From contig CAWEBE010000042.1 of assembly GCA_963806735.1 (NCBI GenBank), positions 72,662 through 136,661 of the forward strand: 64,000 bases of DNA, in the 5' to 3' direction. Position numbers and translations under genes: made by a program. The stretch is from CADEFX01 sp963806735 (GTDB lineage: Bacteria; Pseudomonadota; Alphaproteobacteria; Rhizobiales; Hyphomicrobiaceae). The notes under the pieces are model-generated. The model was not told the DNA's origin, made no database searches, and saw only the letters and a list, made by a program, of their open reading frames with translations. Below, one piece after another: positions 56,130 to 64,000 of this stretch (the first letter of the stretch is position 1; each line of letters starts with the position of its first letter).

Positions 56130-56945
56130 TTACGAAGCGCTAGCCTGTTCGCTGATGGAATTGAGCGATCCGCTAAGCTGATAGCTTATCCCACGGCTTG
56201 CGAACTCGATCCGTGGTGGCACGTCGCAATGCTCGGCCATGACCTGTTCGAGCACCGCGCTTCCAAAGCCCTTCTGTGTGGTCGACCAAACGACCGGCCC
56301 GCCGCGCTCCCGCCAACGGAAAGTAAATTGGCCTGATCCGTTCGTCCTAGTTATGGCCCAGCTTATGTCGACGCGGCCCACTGTCGTCGACAGGGCTCCA
56401 TACTTTGCCGCGTTCGTCGCGAGCTCATGAATGGCCATCGCGAAGTTCTGCGCCGCTTTCGCGTTTAGCACGAGACGAGGACCTTCGACAAAGACCCGGT
56501 CTGCGTAGGGTTCCATTTCCGCGTGCACAATTTCGGCCAACTCCGCCCCTTCCCACTGCTGATCCATCAACATGAGATGTGTCTGCGCCAAAGAACCGAG
56601 CCGGCTCAGAACGGCGGACCGCGCCTCGTCAACGCTATTCTTCCCGGCAAAGCTCCTGGAAACGACAGCCTGGACCACAGCGAACAGGTTCTTGACGCGA
56701 TGTTGGATTTCGCCGGTCAACAAGTCGTGCCGCGCTTGGGCTTCCTTGCGCTCCGTGATGTCACGCACAATTTTGGACGCACCTGTCACCTTGCCGGCTC
56801 CGTCGTTCACCGGCGATACGGTCAGAGAAACGTCGATGAGACTTCCGTCTTTGCGCCGACGCACGGTCTCATAGTGATCAACGCGTTCGCCGCGCCGGAT
56901 GCGTTGGCGTCCAAATTTGCTTTCACAGTTCGCCCAGATATCTAC
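56130..56945 (-). CDS. HWE-family sensor histidine kinase, N-terminally short
   Basis: The frame opens at 56945 after a stop codon. Its first part is the end of a PAS domain (RIRRGERVDHYETVRRRKDG, VSLTVSPV, GASKIVRDITERKEAQ). The HWE dimerisation/phosphoacceptor box EIQHRVKNLFAVVQAVV carries His55 counting from GTG 56864. Motif N (AIHELATNAAKYGALS), WRERGGPVV and GFGSAVLEQVM complete the kinase. Upstream PAS or sensor modules appear lost and no start codon with RBS is clear, so it is probably a truncated kinase. No response regulator is next to it. Confidence 0.65.
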   Translation of the reverse strand, partial: VDIWANCESKFGRQRIRRGERVDHYETVRRRKDGSLIDVSLTVSPVNDGAGKVTGASKIVRDITERKEAQARHDLLTGEIQHRVKNLFAVVQAVVSRSFAGKNSVDEARSAVLSRLGSLAQTHLMLMDQQWEGAELAEIVHAEMEPYADRVFVEGPRLVLNAKAAQNFAMAIHELATNAAKYGALSTTVGRVDISWAITRTNGSGQFTFRWRERGGPVVWSTTQKGFGSAVLEQVMAEHCDVPPRIEFASRGISYQLSGSLNSISEQASAS

Positions 56946-56961
56946 TCACCGTTCGACAAAC

Positions 56962-57231
56962 ATGCTGCTGGCGCGCTCGTTGCTAAAGGCCTTGTCCGCA
57001 AACGACCGGTCGTACGTACGTTACATGATTGGATTCGATCAAGCTCTGCGGTCCTTTGAAGGCACGCTGCGCCAGTCGAGCGAACTTTGGAATCATGTCC
57101 AGCGCGAGATGGAGCGTTGTAAGTTGCCGAGTACTTCGGCTCAGATTATCCTGCGAAGGTCGTGCGACAAATGGCTTATGTTGGAGAACGGCTTTAATCC
57201 CGACCAGATGAGGAGGGATGCAGGCGTATAG
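56962..57231 (+). CDS. Hypothetical helical protein
   Basis: ATG 56962 gives 89 residues (MLLARSLLKALSANDRSYVR, YMIGFDQALRSFEGTLRQSS...). It is amphipathic helical and protein-like but lacks a convincing RBS and is divergent from the kinase remnant. No family is recognised. Confidence 0.35.
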   Translation: MLLARSLLKALSANDRSYVRYMIGFDQALRSFEGTLRQSSELWNHVQREMERCKLPSTSAQIILRRSCDKWLMLENGFNPDQMRRDAGV

Positions 57232-57374
57232 CCCGCGGATCTGATCCTCGTGACCGTTAGAGCGAGCATAGGCTCGGGCCGTACTTTTTAGCTCCAGAGC
57301 CGTCAGCGTTTAGGTCCTTTCGACGGGAAGTCGAGAGACCTATGTCAGCTCTCCTTTCGAATGGGAGAGCACCA

Positions 57375-57602
57375 ATGAGCAACCATAGATATATACCTGT
57401 CTACGTTGGCCTTCGCCCGCTGTACGACGATGGCCAGTATTACAGCGTCGAAGAACATCGCGATGGCACCATGACTGTGCGCATCCACGACGACTCAGGC
57501 GACGTCATTGAGCGCGACGCCCGAATGCCATGCGATAAAGCGCTGGCCTACATTGAAGGGTTGGAGGGTGCAGGTCTGCCAAAGAAGTACTGGTCGCATT
57601 AG
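57375..57602 (+). CDS. Small hypothetical protein
   Basis: 75 residues from ATG 57375 with GGGAGAGCACC upstream: MSNHRYIPVYVGLRPLYDDG, YYSVEEHRDGTMTVRIHDDS..., ALAYIEGLEGAGLPKKYW. A compact beta-alpha protein; the RBS and composition support a real gene. Family not recognised. Confidence 0.6.
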   Translation: MSNHRYIPVYVGLRPLYDDGQYYSVEEHRDGTMTVRIHDDSGDVIERDARMPCDKALAYIEGLEGAGLPKKYWSH

Positions 57603-57733
57603 CAGAATGACGATCACTGGATAATGTGACCGCCTACCAACGGGAAGGGTTGCCGGAGTTGGAAGTTAACGGGTTATAAGCCCCTACTATCCACAATCTT
57701 TCATAAACTGTGCGAATCAGCCAGCGGTGCATT

Positions 57734-57850
57734 ATGAAAGACGTCCAGCTAAAAAGAATGAGCGCCCAAGAGCTGGTGGCGCTAAGAGCGCGAATTGACG
57801 CGATCCTTCCTGCAAAGCAACAAGACGAACGTCGAGTGGTGCGGGACAAG
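57734..57850 (+). pseudogene. H-NS-type protein, N-terminal stub cut by IS3 remnant
   Basis: ATG 57734 opens MKDVQLKRMSAQELVALRAR IDAILPAKQQDERRVV, similar to the N-terminal dimerisation helix of small H-NS-like proteins. At about 57850 the sequence passes into the 3' side of a truncated IS3 OrfB. The DNA-binding C-terminal motif is not found after the IS. Confidence 0.5.
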
Positions 57851-58501
57851 CTTGGAGTTGAAGCTTTCACAGTAACCGTTCTCCCACGGGCTGCCAGGCT
57901 CGATGAAGAGTGTCTTGACGCCGATCCGGCCGAGCCACTCGCGCACGTTGCGGGCAACGAACTCGGGACCATTGTCGGAGCGAATATGCTCCGGTGGCCC
58001 ATCGGCAACGAACAGATCCGTGAGGCAGTGGAGCACATCGTCGGACCTGAGCTTGCGCGCCACGACGATGGCCAGACACCGGCGCGTGAACTCGTCAATC
58101 ACCGTTAGCATGCGAAAGCGCCTCCCATCCTCGGTGCGGTCCTGCATGAAGTCATAGGACCACACGTGATTGGGCCGTTCCGGCCGCAGTCGGATGCAGG
58201 AGCCATCGTTGAGCCACAGGCGCCCGCGTTTGGGTTGCTTGCTTGGAACTTTCAGCCCTTCCCGCCGCCAGATGCGATAGACCCGCTTCACGCTCACGTG
58301 CCAGCCCTCCTCCACAAGCAGCTGCCGAATGCGCCGGTAGCCGTAGCGCCCGTACTTGCTCGCCAGGCGCACAATCGCCTCGGTCAGCGCCACCTCGTCG
58401 TCGCGTAGCTTGGGTTTGCGACGTTGCGTGGCGCGCGATTGACCGACAACCGCACACGCGCGTCGCTCGGAGATGGCCAGTTGCGAGCGCACGTGATCCA
58501 C
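57782..58501 (-). pseudogene. IS3 OrfB transposase, truncated
   Basis: DDE integrase core: HTH_21 region (YGRYGYRRIRQLLVEEGWHV), then VWSYDFMQDRT (first Asp), IRSDNGPEFVA (second Asp) and SPWENGYCESFNSKL (Glu). Just after FNSKL the similarity ends and foreign codons VPHHSTF follow. The frame is -1 relative to OrfA, as expected for programmed frameshifting. The C-terminal RDELLN...YN..RPH region is lost, so it is inactive. Confidence 0.85.
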
Positions 58502-58850
58502 GCACGCCCGCTTGCGGGGAGGGCTTAGTATTTTCCCGACAGAGCTTCCTTCAGGATCCGCTTGTCCAGCGTCAGCTCCGAGACCGCCTTCTTCAGACGC
58601 TCGTTCTCGCGCTCGAGCTCTTTCAGGCGCTTGGCATGATCAATCTTCAGGCCTCCGTACTCGCGCCGCCATTTGTAGTAGGTCTGCTCCGAGATCCCTG
58701 CGCCCCGGCAGATCTTGCCCGCAGTCTCCCCTTGCGCCAGCCGCACTTCGGCTTCTCGCAAGAAGCCGATGATCTCCTCCGTCGACTTCCCCTTCCGTGC
58801 CATGTCCAAATCTCCTGCTGAGACTTCGGAAATAGCCGGATTCGCACTTA
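57850..58850 (-). mobile_element. IS3-family element, 3'-truncated
   Basis: OrfA and OrfB on the minus strand in the usual two-frame arrangement. The 3' third of OrfB is missing at 57850, so only one end could remain; I could not identify the terminal repeat. The outer boundary near 58850 is approximate. Confidence 0.7.
58525..58809 (-). CDS. IS3 OrfA (HTH protein)
   Basis: 94 residues, intact: MARKGKSTEEIIGFLREAEV, HTH with ICRGAGISEQTYYKWRREYG, and a leucine-zipper-like tail (LKELERENERLKKAVSELTLDKRILKEAL). In IS3 elements OrfA binds the ends and, by frameshift, forms the OrfAB transposase. Confidence 0.9.
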   Translation of the reverse strand: MDMARKGKSTEEIIGFLREAEVRLAQGETAGKICRGAGISEQTYYKWRREYGGLKIDHAKRLKELERENERLKKAVSELTLDKRILKEALSGKY

Positions 58851-58947
58851 AGCCCCGGTATCACATCTGGGAGGCAGGCCAGTTCCATGATTTGTCGTCA
58901 GGAATCATTGTCTGACACCGCGCGGCGCTGCCTCAAAAGAAGAGAAA

Positions 58948-58971
58948 GAGAGCGGGAATGAACCCGCTCTC
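58948..58971 (-). terminator. Rho-independent terminator of the secreted-protein gene
   Basis: A perfect 9-bp stem (GAGAGCGGG / CCCGCTCTC) with a 6-base loop. On the minus strand it is followed by TTTCTCTTCTTTT, 23 bases after the stop of the gene at 58995. Confidence 0.75.
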
Positions 58972-58994
58972 GCGTCAGCAGAAACTGAAGTCAC

Positions 58995-59321
58995 CTAGCG
59001 GTTGTGTTGGCCGCGTCCGTCATGGCGATCGCCTCGGTCACCGCGATCATGGCGATTGCCATTATGGCGGTCTCTCGTGTTTAACTGCAGGGTGATGCCG
59101 GGACTGCTATCTTGATAATAGTATCCTCCGCAACGCACGCGAACACCGTCCGCCCTGTTGCGATGGCCGTTGTCGCAAGACCTATGATATCCGTGCACCT
59201 TCTGTGCACTGCTCTCTGCCAAAAGAGCCAGTGTCATCCCAGACGGTGCAGCCATTGCCGGTACGCCAGCCGCCAAGGCGAGGGTGCTGCCTAAAAGTGC
59301 TGAAGATAACAATCGGTTCAT
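58995..59321 (-). CDS. Small secreted protein with His/Asp/Gly-rich tail
   Basis: 108 residues. Signal peptide MNRLLSSALLGSTLALAAGV ending near AMA. The mature part has two Cys residues (HRSCDNGHRN, VRVRCGGYYY) and ends in a DRHNGNRHDRGDRGDRHDGR low-complexity tail. It is similar in style to rhizobial small secreted proteins. Function unknown; a good terminator follows. Confidence 0.7.
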   Translation of the reverse strand: MNRLLSSALLGSTLALAAGVPAMAAPSGMTLALLAESSAQKVHGYHRSCDNGHRNRADGVRVRCGGYYYQDSSPGITLQLNTRDRHNGNRHDRGDRGDRHDGRGQHNR

Positions 59322-59537
59322 AATGGACTCCTATTGGCGCCGAATGGCGCCAATAGGAGCAACGGTCAGACATCTTCATAAGTTCCGGCGAGGCGTGCGT
59401 GGCGACGCTCTTCGTTAGAATCCGAACGTAGTTAGAGCGATGATCGCCGCGTGCCTTGCCCTAGATCGAGGTTCACGCGCAAGACAGCCATCGCGATCTG
59501 TACCTGCCTGTTGGTGTCGCCCACCGGGCCGTGCGAT

Positions 59538-61865
59538 TCACCTAGAGCACATCCTGCGCGAACCGCCATCGAAGGGCTGATAGGTGCAATCAGTGGGCCG
59601 GAAAGAGCTGTATGCCCGCGCGCACGCCCCATAGTTACAGAGCGAAGGGTCATCAATCGAGTCCATTCCGGCCGCAAAGCTGCTGGACGCTCGCCGGCCG
59701 CTGGAGGAACCTGCCTCGCACCGCGTCCGTGGTCCGCCGCGCAGTGGTTGATAGGTGCAGTCTGTTACGCGGAAGGAGTGATACTTGGCGGCGCAGGCGT
59801 TCACATCGCAGTGGACATACTCTTGGTCCATCGAGGTTCGGCGGGAAGACGCGTCATCCGTCAAGGTTCGATCTGTCGATGCGTTGAAATTGAAGACAAA
59901 GCTGTTCTGCAGTTGGGGACGAGTGGATGTTGGCTCCTTCGAGGAGACTACTGAGCGTGCCGAGGCCGCTCGCATGAATTGCTGCCAGATCGTTGCCGGC
60001 AGGGATCCTCCCGTCACCCCTCGCATCGGCGACCCGTCGTCGTTGCCGACCCATACGCCGACCACCAATGACTCGTTGAAACCGATGAACCACGCATCCT
60101 TGTGGTTTTGGGTGGTGCCGGTCTTGCCGGCAGCGAAACCCGCAAGCGCCGCCCGCTGTGCCGTCCCGCGCTCCACGGGAAGGGTAAGCAGTCTCAGCAT
60201 TTCCTCGCCGGTTTTCCCCAAGGCGCGCCTCGATCCGGATGGTGACCCCACCTCCATCGTGCGACCGTTCGTCGGCGACAGGAACGAGTTGACGGCCCAT
60301 GGCTGCACCGGCGATCGCCGTGCCAGAATGCTGGCGTAGGCAGCCGTCAACTCGAGCAGGCTCACGTCGGCCGATCCCAGCGCCAAACTGGGGACCTTGG
60401 GTAGGGGCGACTGAATACCCAGCTCGCGGGCGACCTTTATCACGTTGTCCAACCCGACATCCTGAGCAAGGTGGACGGCGGCGGTGTTGATCGATCGCGC
60501 GAATGCTTCTGCGAGCGAAACCCTGCCGTACGTCCGACCGCCGAAGTTCTCGGGTTCCCAATCCCCGATCGAAAGGGAAGAGGCATCCACCAGGTCGTTC
60601 GGCGCGTAGCCCTTGCGCAGCGCCGCCAAGTATACGAATAACTTGAAGGCTGACCCGGCTTGCCGGCGCGCCTGCACGGCGCGGTTGAACTGGCTTTCGC
60701 TGTAGTCCCGTCCACCGACCATGGCGACCACAGAGCCGTCCGGTCGCATAGCGACAAGGGCGGCCTGCGACACGTTGAGTTTGGAACTGCTAGCCAGGCC
60801 ATTGGCCACCGCGCGTTCGGCGAGTTCCTGGAGCGCCGGGTCAAGCGTCGTACGCATACGCATGGTGCCCGAGAAGGCGCCGGAGATCTCCCGCGCTTCC
60901 TGGGCTACCCAATCTGAAAACCACGGCGCGGTTTTTGCCTGCAAGGGCTGACGCGCCAGTTTCACCGGTGACTGCTTGGCCGGCTCGGCAACGCTTTGAG
61001 TGACGGACCCGGACTCCACCATTGCGTCGAGCACGACATCGCGCCGCTGACGTGCTCCCTCGGCATCGTTGAACGGGTTGAGGCGCGAGGGCGCCTTAAT
61101 GAGGCCCGCCAGCAAAGCGCTTTCAGGCAAGGTCAGGTCCGACAGACCCTTGTCGAAGTACAACTTTGCGGCCGCCGGCAGGCCTTGCGCTCCCCCGCCC
61201 ATGTAGACGCCATTCAGATAGCGGGTGAGAATTTCGTCCTTGCTGAGCTGCGTTTCCAGCCAGACCGCTGCGATGGCCTCACGCAATTTTCGATCCAGCG
61301 TCCGGCCGTTGCCCACGACCCTGAGCTTGACCAACTGCTGCGTTATGGTGCTAGCGCCCTGCACGATCGTCCCCGAACTGTAGTTCCGGGACAAGGCGCG
61401 CACGATGCCGACAGCGTCAATGCCCCAGTGGTCGTAAAAGCGGCGGTCTTCGATGCTGAGCACAGCCGATACGAGCTGATCGGGAAACTCCTCGCGCGGC
61501 GCCTGCGAGAGCGACAACGGCCCAACGCGGCCGAGGGCCTGCCCATCCGAAGCTTCGAGAAGAATTTCCCGATTAGTGGCATCAACCATCGAACCCCGAA
61601 GGGGCAAATCACGCACGAGCCAGACAGCCCAGGCGCCAACAACAATCGCTCCAATGGCAGCCGCGACAGCCGCGCTTTTCACTGCAGCTCGGAGAACCGC
61701 CCCCAAGCGCGGTCGGGCACTGCGAATGGCATGCAGGGCGCGTTGTGCGAGGCCGGATACGTCCCGAAGGATCGCTTTTGCCAATTCGCGGCTTGCGACA
61801 CTCACCCGGCTGGCCCTCAGGGCAGTTGTAGGGTTGTCTGATGCCTCGACCTCGAACTCCGGCAT
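59538..61865 (-). CDS. Penicillin-binding protein 1a, bifunctional, with two Cys-rich C-terminal repeats
   Basis: 775 residues. One transmembrane helix (~60-85) anchors a GT51 transglycosylase (catalytic Glu139 in SIEDRRFYDHWGID; GASTITQQLVK) and a transpeptidase with Ser405-x-x-Lys408 in AGSAFKLF, SxN at 458-460 (SIN) and KTG at 581-583. It polymerises and cross-links peptidoglycan in the periplasm. After ~690 two Cys-rich repeats follow (EYVHCDVNACAAKYHSFRVT ... RTRC and SLCNYGACARAYSSFRPTDC ... RRMC), reminiscent of BA14K domains. The start is set by the family length; the RBS is weak. Confidence 0.92.
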   Translation of the reverse strand: MPEFEVEASDNPTTALRASRVSVASRELAKAILRDVSGLAQRALHAIRSARPRLGAVLRAAVKSAAVAAAIGAIVVGAWAVWLVRDLPLRGSMVDATNREILLEASDGQALGRVGPLSLSQAPREEFPDQLVSAVLSIEDRRFYDHWGIDAVGIVRALSRNYSSGTIVQGASTITQQLVKLRVVGNGRTLDRKLREAIAAVWLETQLSKDEILTRYLNGVYMGGGAQGLPAAAKLYFDKGLSDLTLPESALLAGLIKAPSRLNPFNDAEGARQRRDVVLDAMVESGSVTQSVAEPAKQSPVKLARQPLQAKTAPWFSDWVAQEAREISGAFSGTMRMRTTLDPALQELAERAVANGLASSSKLNVSQAALVAMRPDGSVVAMVGGRDYSESQFNRAVQARRQAGSAFKLFVYLAALRKGYAPNDLVDASSLSIGDWEPENFGGRTYGRVSLAEAFARSINTAAVHLAQDVGLDNVIKVARELGIQSPLPKVPSLALGSADVSLLELTAAYASILARRSPVQPWAVNSFLSPTNGRTMEVGSPSGSRRALGKTGEEMLRLLTLPVERGTAQRAALAGFAAGKTGTTQNHKDAWFIGFNESLVVGVWVGNDDGSPMRGVTGGSLPATIWQQFMRAASARSVVSSKEPTSTRPQLQNSFVFNFNASTDRTLTDDASSRRTSMDQEYVHCDVNACAAKYHSFRVTDCTYQPLRGGPRTRCEAGSSSGRRASSSFAAGMDSIDDPSLCNYGACARAYSSFRPTDCTYQPFDGGSRRMCSR

Positions 61866-61994
61866 AGGGACACGTCACGGTGAACGGAAGCAGTCCCTCT
61901 AGAACGGCGCAAGGAAGGCTTCGAAGGAAGATTTGCTCGCCGGGTAGCTCGGTCGGCTGAACAGCGCTAGTCGCTCATGCGTTCACGACCGAAC

Positions 61995-62093
61995 TCAGAA
62001 CCAGCGCCCCCGCCCATAAAGGCCGCCGCCGCCGAGCAGAAGAAGAACGACTAGGAGAATCAGCAGGGTGTTGGTGTCCAACGTAGCCTCCAT
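61995..62093 (-). CDS. 32-residue single-pass membrane peptide
   Basis: MEATLDTNTLLILLVVLLLL then GGGGLYGRGRWF: a short hydrophobic helix and Gly-rich aromatic tail. Peptides of this pattern are widespread and conserved in Hyphomicrobiales (DUF3309-like), which supports a real gene. The function is unknown. Confidence 0.65.
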   Translation of the reverse strand: MEATLDTNTLLILLVVLLLLGGGGLYGRGRWF

Positions 62094-62135
62094 ATGAGAC
62101 TGCGCGGGCAAAACGTTTCTGCCCGTCGCAAAAGT

Positions 62136-62582
62136 TCAGCTTTTCTTTCCGATCACTTCGTCCCACTTTTCGCCGAGTTCTTTTTTGATGACGTCCACCT
62201 TCGCCCATGCCTCTTCTTTCATTGTAACGAAGGCTGTTCGCGCGGCTGCGTAGTCGCCGTTCGAGAGATCGAATGTGGTCATGAAGGGGCATCCGCCCGC
62301 GCTGATCTGCGCTGCGGCATAGCGAACTCGTGTTGTGCCTTCAGTCGCGCCGGGACCAACGCGCGCTATTGTTGCGTCCTTGTCCATTCTGCAGCTCGCG
62401 CCTTGCGAAATATGCTTCATGTCGACGGCAACATATTTTCCGCCTTCGTTGAGGAGCGTCACCGTCATCGTATGAGGAATGAACGCTAGTTCGACGCCAG
62501 GATCCGCGGTCTGTGCACTGACGGGCAAAGAAAACGTCAGCAATGCAAATGCGGCTAGCGAGCCGTGAAATGGCCTCTTCAT
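62136..62582 (-). CDS. Secreted hypothetical protein
   Basis: 148 residues. Signal peptide MKRPFHGSLAAFALLTFSLP ending at VSAQ. The mature part is a beta-rich domain with two Cys (GASCRMDKDA, AGGCPFMTTF) that probably form a disulfide, then a helical tail (AWAKVDVIKKELGEKWDEV). Family not recognised. Confidence 0.7.
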   Translation of the reverse strand: MKRPFHGSLAAFALLTFSLPVSAQTADPGVELAFIPHTMTVTLLNEGGKYVAVDMKHISQGASCRMDKDATIARVGPGATEGTTRVRYAAAQISAGGCPFMTTFDLSNGDYAAARTAFVTMKEEAWAKVDVIKKELGEKWDEVIGKKS

Positions 62583-62684
62583 TGATGCGTACCTCGGGTG
62601 GGAGTGATCAGTGTGATAACGATTTAAGTCATGCTCATCACAAAGGAAGGCGCGGGCCGGGCGCTTGCCAGCCCGCGCATCTTC

Positions 62685-63191
62685 TCAATCGATGCAATTA
62701 CGATAGCGGCGCCACCAGTAGGAGCTCCCCGTCTGGACGGCGCGCCGGTAAAGCCACGCGCATTCGCCCGAGGAGTAGCCGTAATCGGAGTAGCCGTAGC
62801 CCGGGCCGATGTAGACCCCTACGCCGCCGCCTCTGTGGCGATGGCTGTGGTGGCGTCCACCTCGATCGCCGCCGCCCCAGTTGCGATCGCCACCGCGATT
62901 AATCGATCCGCGATCGCCGCCGCCTCGGCTCATCGAGCCGCGGCCACCGTCACCACCGCCGCGACCACCGCCGCCGACGATGCCCGATCCACCACCTCCA
63001 CCGCCGCCTCGGCCCGCGCTGCTTCCCCCTCCACCACGTTGGCCGCCCTCACTTCCCTTCTGCACTGTGGTGACCATTGATTGCGAGTCGATTGGATTTA
63101 CGCCGACGGAGGCTGCCCACGATGTCATCGGGACTGCTGCCGTCAGCATGAGCCCCGCAAGCGGGGCAAAAAACGCCGAACGCGAAACCAT
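62685..63191 (-). CDS. Gly-rich secreted protein
   Basis: 168 residues. Signal peptide ending near SWAA, long GGGG/RGGG low-complexity middle with Arg, Ser and His, and a C-terminal domain GVYIGPGYGYSDYGYSSGEC with WLYRRAVQTGSSYWWRRYRNC. The tail with two Cys resembles many rhizobial exported proteins. Function unknown. Confidence 0.75.
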   Translation of the reverse strand: MVSRSAFFAPLAGLMLTAAVPMTSWAASVGVNPIDSQSMVTTVQKGSEGGQRGGGGSSAGRGGGGGGGSGIVGGGGRGGGDGGRGSMSRGGGDRGSINRGGDRNWGGGDRGGRHHSHRHRGGGVGVYIGPGYGYSDYGYSSGECAWLYRRAVQTGSSYWWRRYRNCID

Positions 63192-63287
63192 AGTGACCTC
63201 TCCAGTTTTAGCGTACGCCTCGAGCTAGTACCGTCATCAGCAACGCGGCACGATGCATTGGGTTGCAAGGCGGGTTCGGATAGCCGA

Positions 63288-63515
63288 TCATTCGCTGCTT
63301 TTAGGTTTGCGACCGCGCAGAACGGCACCCACGTCGAACCACGCTTTCGTGGCGGCGTGAGAGCAAGTAAGACGCACGAGATTTTCTGCGGCCTGCTCGT
63401 CGTGCGCACGAAGTACGAGAGCACGAACCCCACGTCGTGCCCAGGTTCGGAAAGTGCCTATGTCAGTCGTGCGAGCGCCATCTGAGATGCGCCAAATCTT
63501 GCAGCCAACTGGCAA
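63288..63515 (-). CDS. Possible small hypothetical protein
   Basis: A 75-codon frame (WRISDGARTTDIGTFRTWAR, ALVLRAHDEQAAENLVRL) that would need a TTG start. Composition is plausible but there is no family or RBS support. Confidence 0.25.
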   Translation of the reverse strand: MPVGCKIWRISDGARTTDIGTFRTWARRGVRALVLRAHDEQAAENLVRLTCSHAATKAWFDVGAVLRGRKPKSSE

Positions 63516-63642
63516 TTGAGCCGCAGGGCACGCGCACGCGCGGGCGATTTGAAACGGTTCCGAACTAATCGTGTGTTGACGGAGTTTACCCTGGACCCCG
63601 CGAACGCGGACAAACGAGACCTAGTCAATGAGGCCACAACAA

Positions 63643-63831
63643 ATGAAGACGCTTTCAGCGCTCATGTTCGCCATGCTGATGACCACTGGTGCTGCCTTGG
63701 CGGAAGGCAAGTCGACGCCAGGCGGCCGCGAACTCGGAACCATGCCGACGTCGGAGCAATGTTATCAAGGCTGGGACCCCAGCATGCGCATGACAGAGGT
63801 CGAGTTCAATTGGGCCTGCGATAACCTGTAA
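63643..63831 (+). CDS. Small secreted protein
   Basis: 62 residues from MKTLSALMFAMLMTTGAALA (signal peptide). The short mature part has two Cys (SEQCYQGWDP, FNWACDNL), likely bridged. A terminator hairpin follows. Family not recognised. Confidence 0.6.
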   Translation: MKTLSALMFAMLMTTGAALAEGKSTPGGRELGTMPTSEQCYQGWDPSMRMTEVEFNWACDNL

Positions 63832-63854
63832 GATTTGAACTTCACGAAACTTGG

Positions 63855-63877
63855 AGGCGCCGACTACGGCGGCGCCT
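63855..63877 (+). terminator. Rho-independent terminator
   Basis: 8-bp GC-rich stem AGGCGCCG / CGGCGCCT with a 7-base loop, followed by TCTTTCTTTT on the plus strand. Terminates the small secreted protein gene. Confidence 0.8.
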
Positions 63878-63891
63878 TCTTTCTTTTGTGC

Positions 63892-64000
63892 TCAGCTCGC
63901 TTGTCGCTCTAGCTCGAACATCTCGGCAATGATCGCCAAACGCTGCGAGCGCGTTCCGACTTGCGTATCCTGATGAACTACACCCGCATGCCCTCGTCGG
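63892..64000 (-). CDS. 3' end of a gene running off the window
   Basis: A minus frame open to the window edge ends HQDTQVGTRSQRLAIIAEMF ELERQAS and stop. It looks like a real C-terminus; the family cannot be identified from this part. Confidence 0.4.
   Translation of the reverse strand, partial: RRGHAGVVHQDTQVGTRSQRLAIIAEMFELERQAS

Noticed and set aside
1..64000. CRISPR arrays
   Set aside because: No regularly spaced repeats of CRISPR type were found while reading; the repeats seen are pairs, not arrays.

Overview
This window is high-GC DNA, most likely from an alphaproteobacterium of the order Hyphomicrobiales (Bradyrhizobiaceae/Xanthobacteraceae-like). I infer this from several tripartite-tricarboxylate (TctC/Bug) binding proteins, OmpR-wHTH/TPR adenylate-cyclase-type regulators, an HWE histidine kinase, a PBP1a with Cys-rich BA14K-like tails, and many IS and recombinase remnants. 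No phylogenetic test was possible.

Layout. 0.5-2.7 kb: SulP transporter with STAS and cyclic-nucleotide domains. 2.8-7.0 kb: a broken GFA gene, then a compact operon of two tyrosine recombinases and one large serine recombinase. 7.2-13.8 kb: mostly broken or frameshifted genes (TTC38-type TPR protein, methyltransferase, DUF3237, caspase-PDZ protein, TetR stub). 13.8-24 kb: flavin monooxygenase, a wHTH-PNPOx fusion, DJ-1/PfpI with an AraC remnant, then a duplicated cassette (regulator, TctC, PNPOx) with one decayed and one intact copy. 25-36 kb: two giant secreted CHAT-protease proteins around a third TctC pseudogene, bracketed by 72-bp direct repeats. 36-44 kb: IS and resolvase debris, a DsrE/TAXI/TPR operon, a tRNA-Gln, a 3' tRNA-Lys fragment and small genes. 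44-50 kb: CusB/CusA-type heavy-metal efflux with a His-rich partner and a small periplasmic protein. 50-56 kb: amidohydrolase, site-2 protease, a redoxin whose frame crosses a TGA, and an AtuA pair. 56-64 kb: HWE kinase, an H-NS stub next to a truncated IS3 element, PBP1a and small secreted proteins.

Two themes stand out. First, the redoxin at 52816-53910 stays open on both sides of a single TGA that falls exactly at the active-site Cys position (W-A-S-W-U-G-C). A hairpin right after the TGA resembles the E. coli fdhF SECIS, with a bulged U and a GU in the apical loop at nearly the same offsets. This is a strong selenoprotein candidate. Second, at least nine genes carry single-base frameshifts while keeping family similarity along their length. 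Several of these lie in short homopolymers, so part of the apparent pseudogene load may be sequencing or assembly error.
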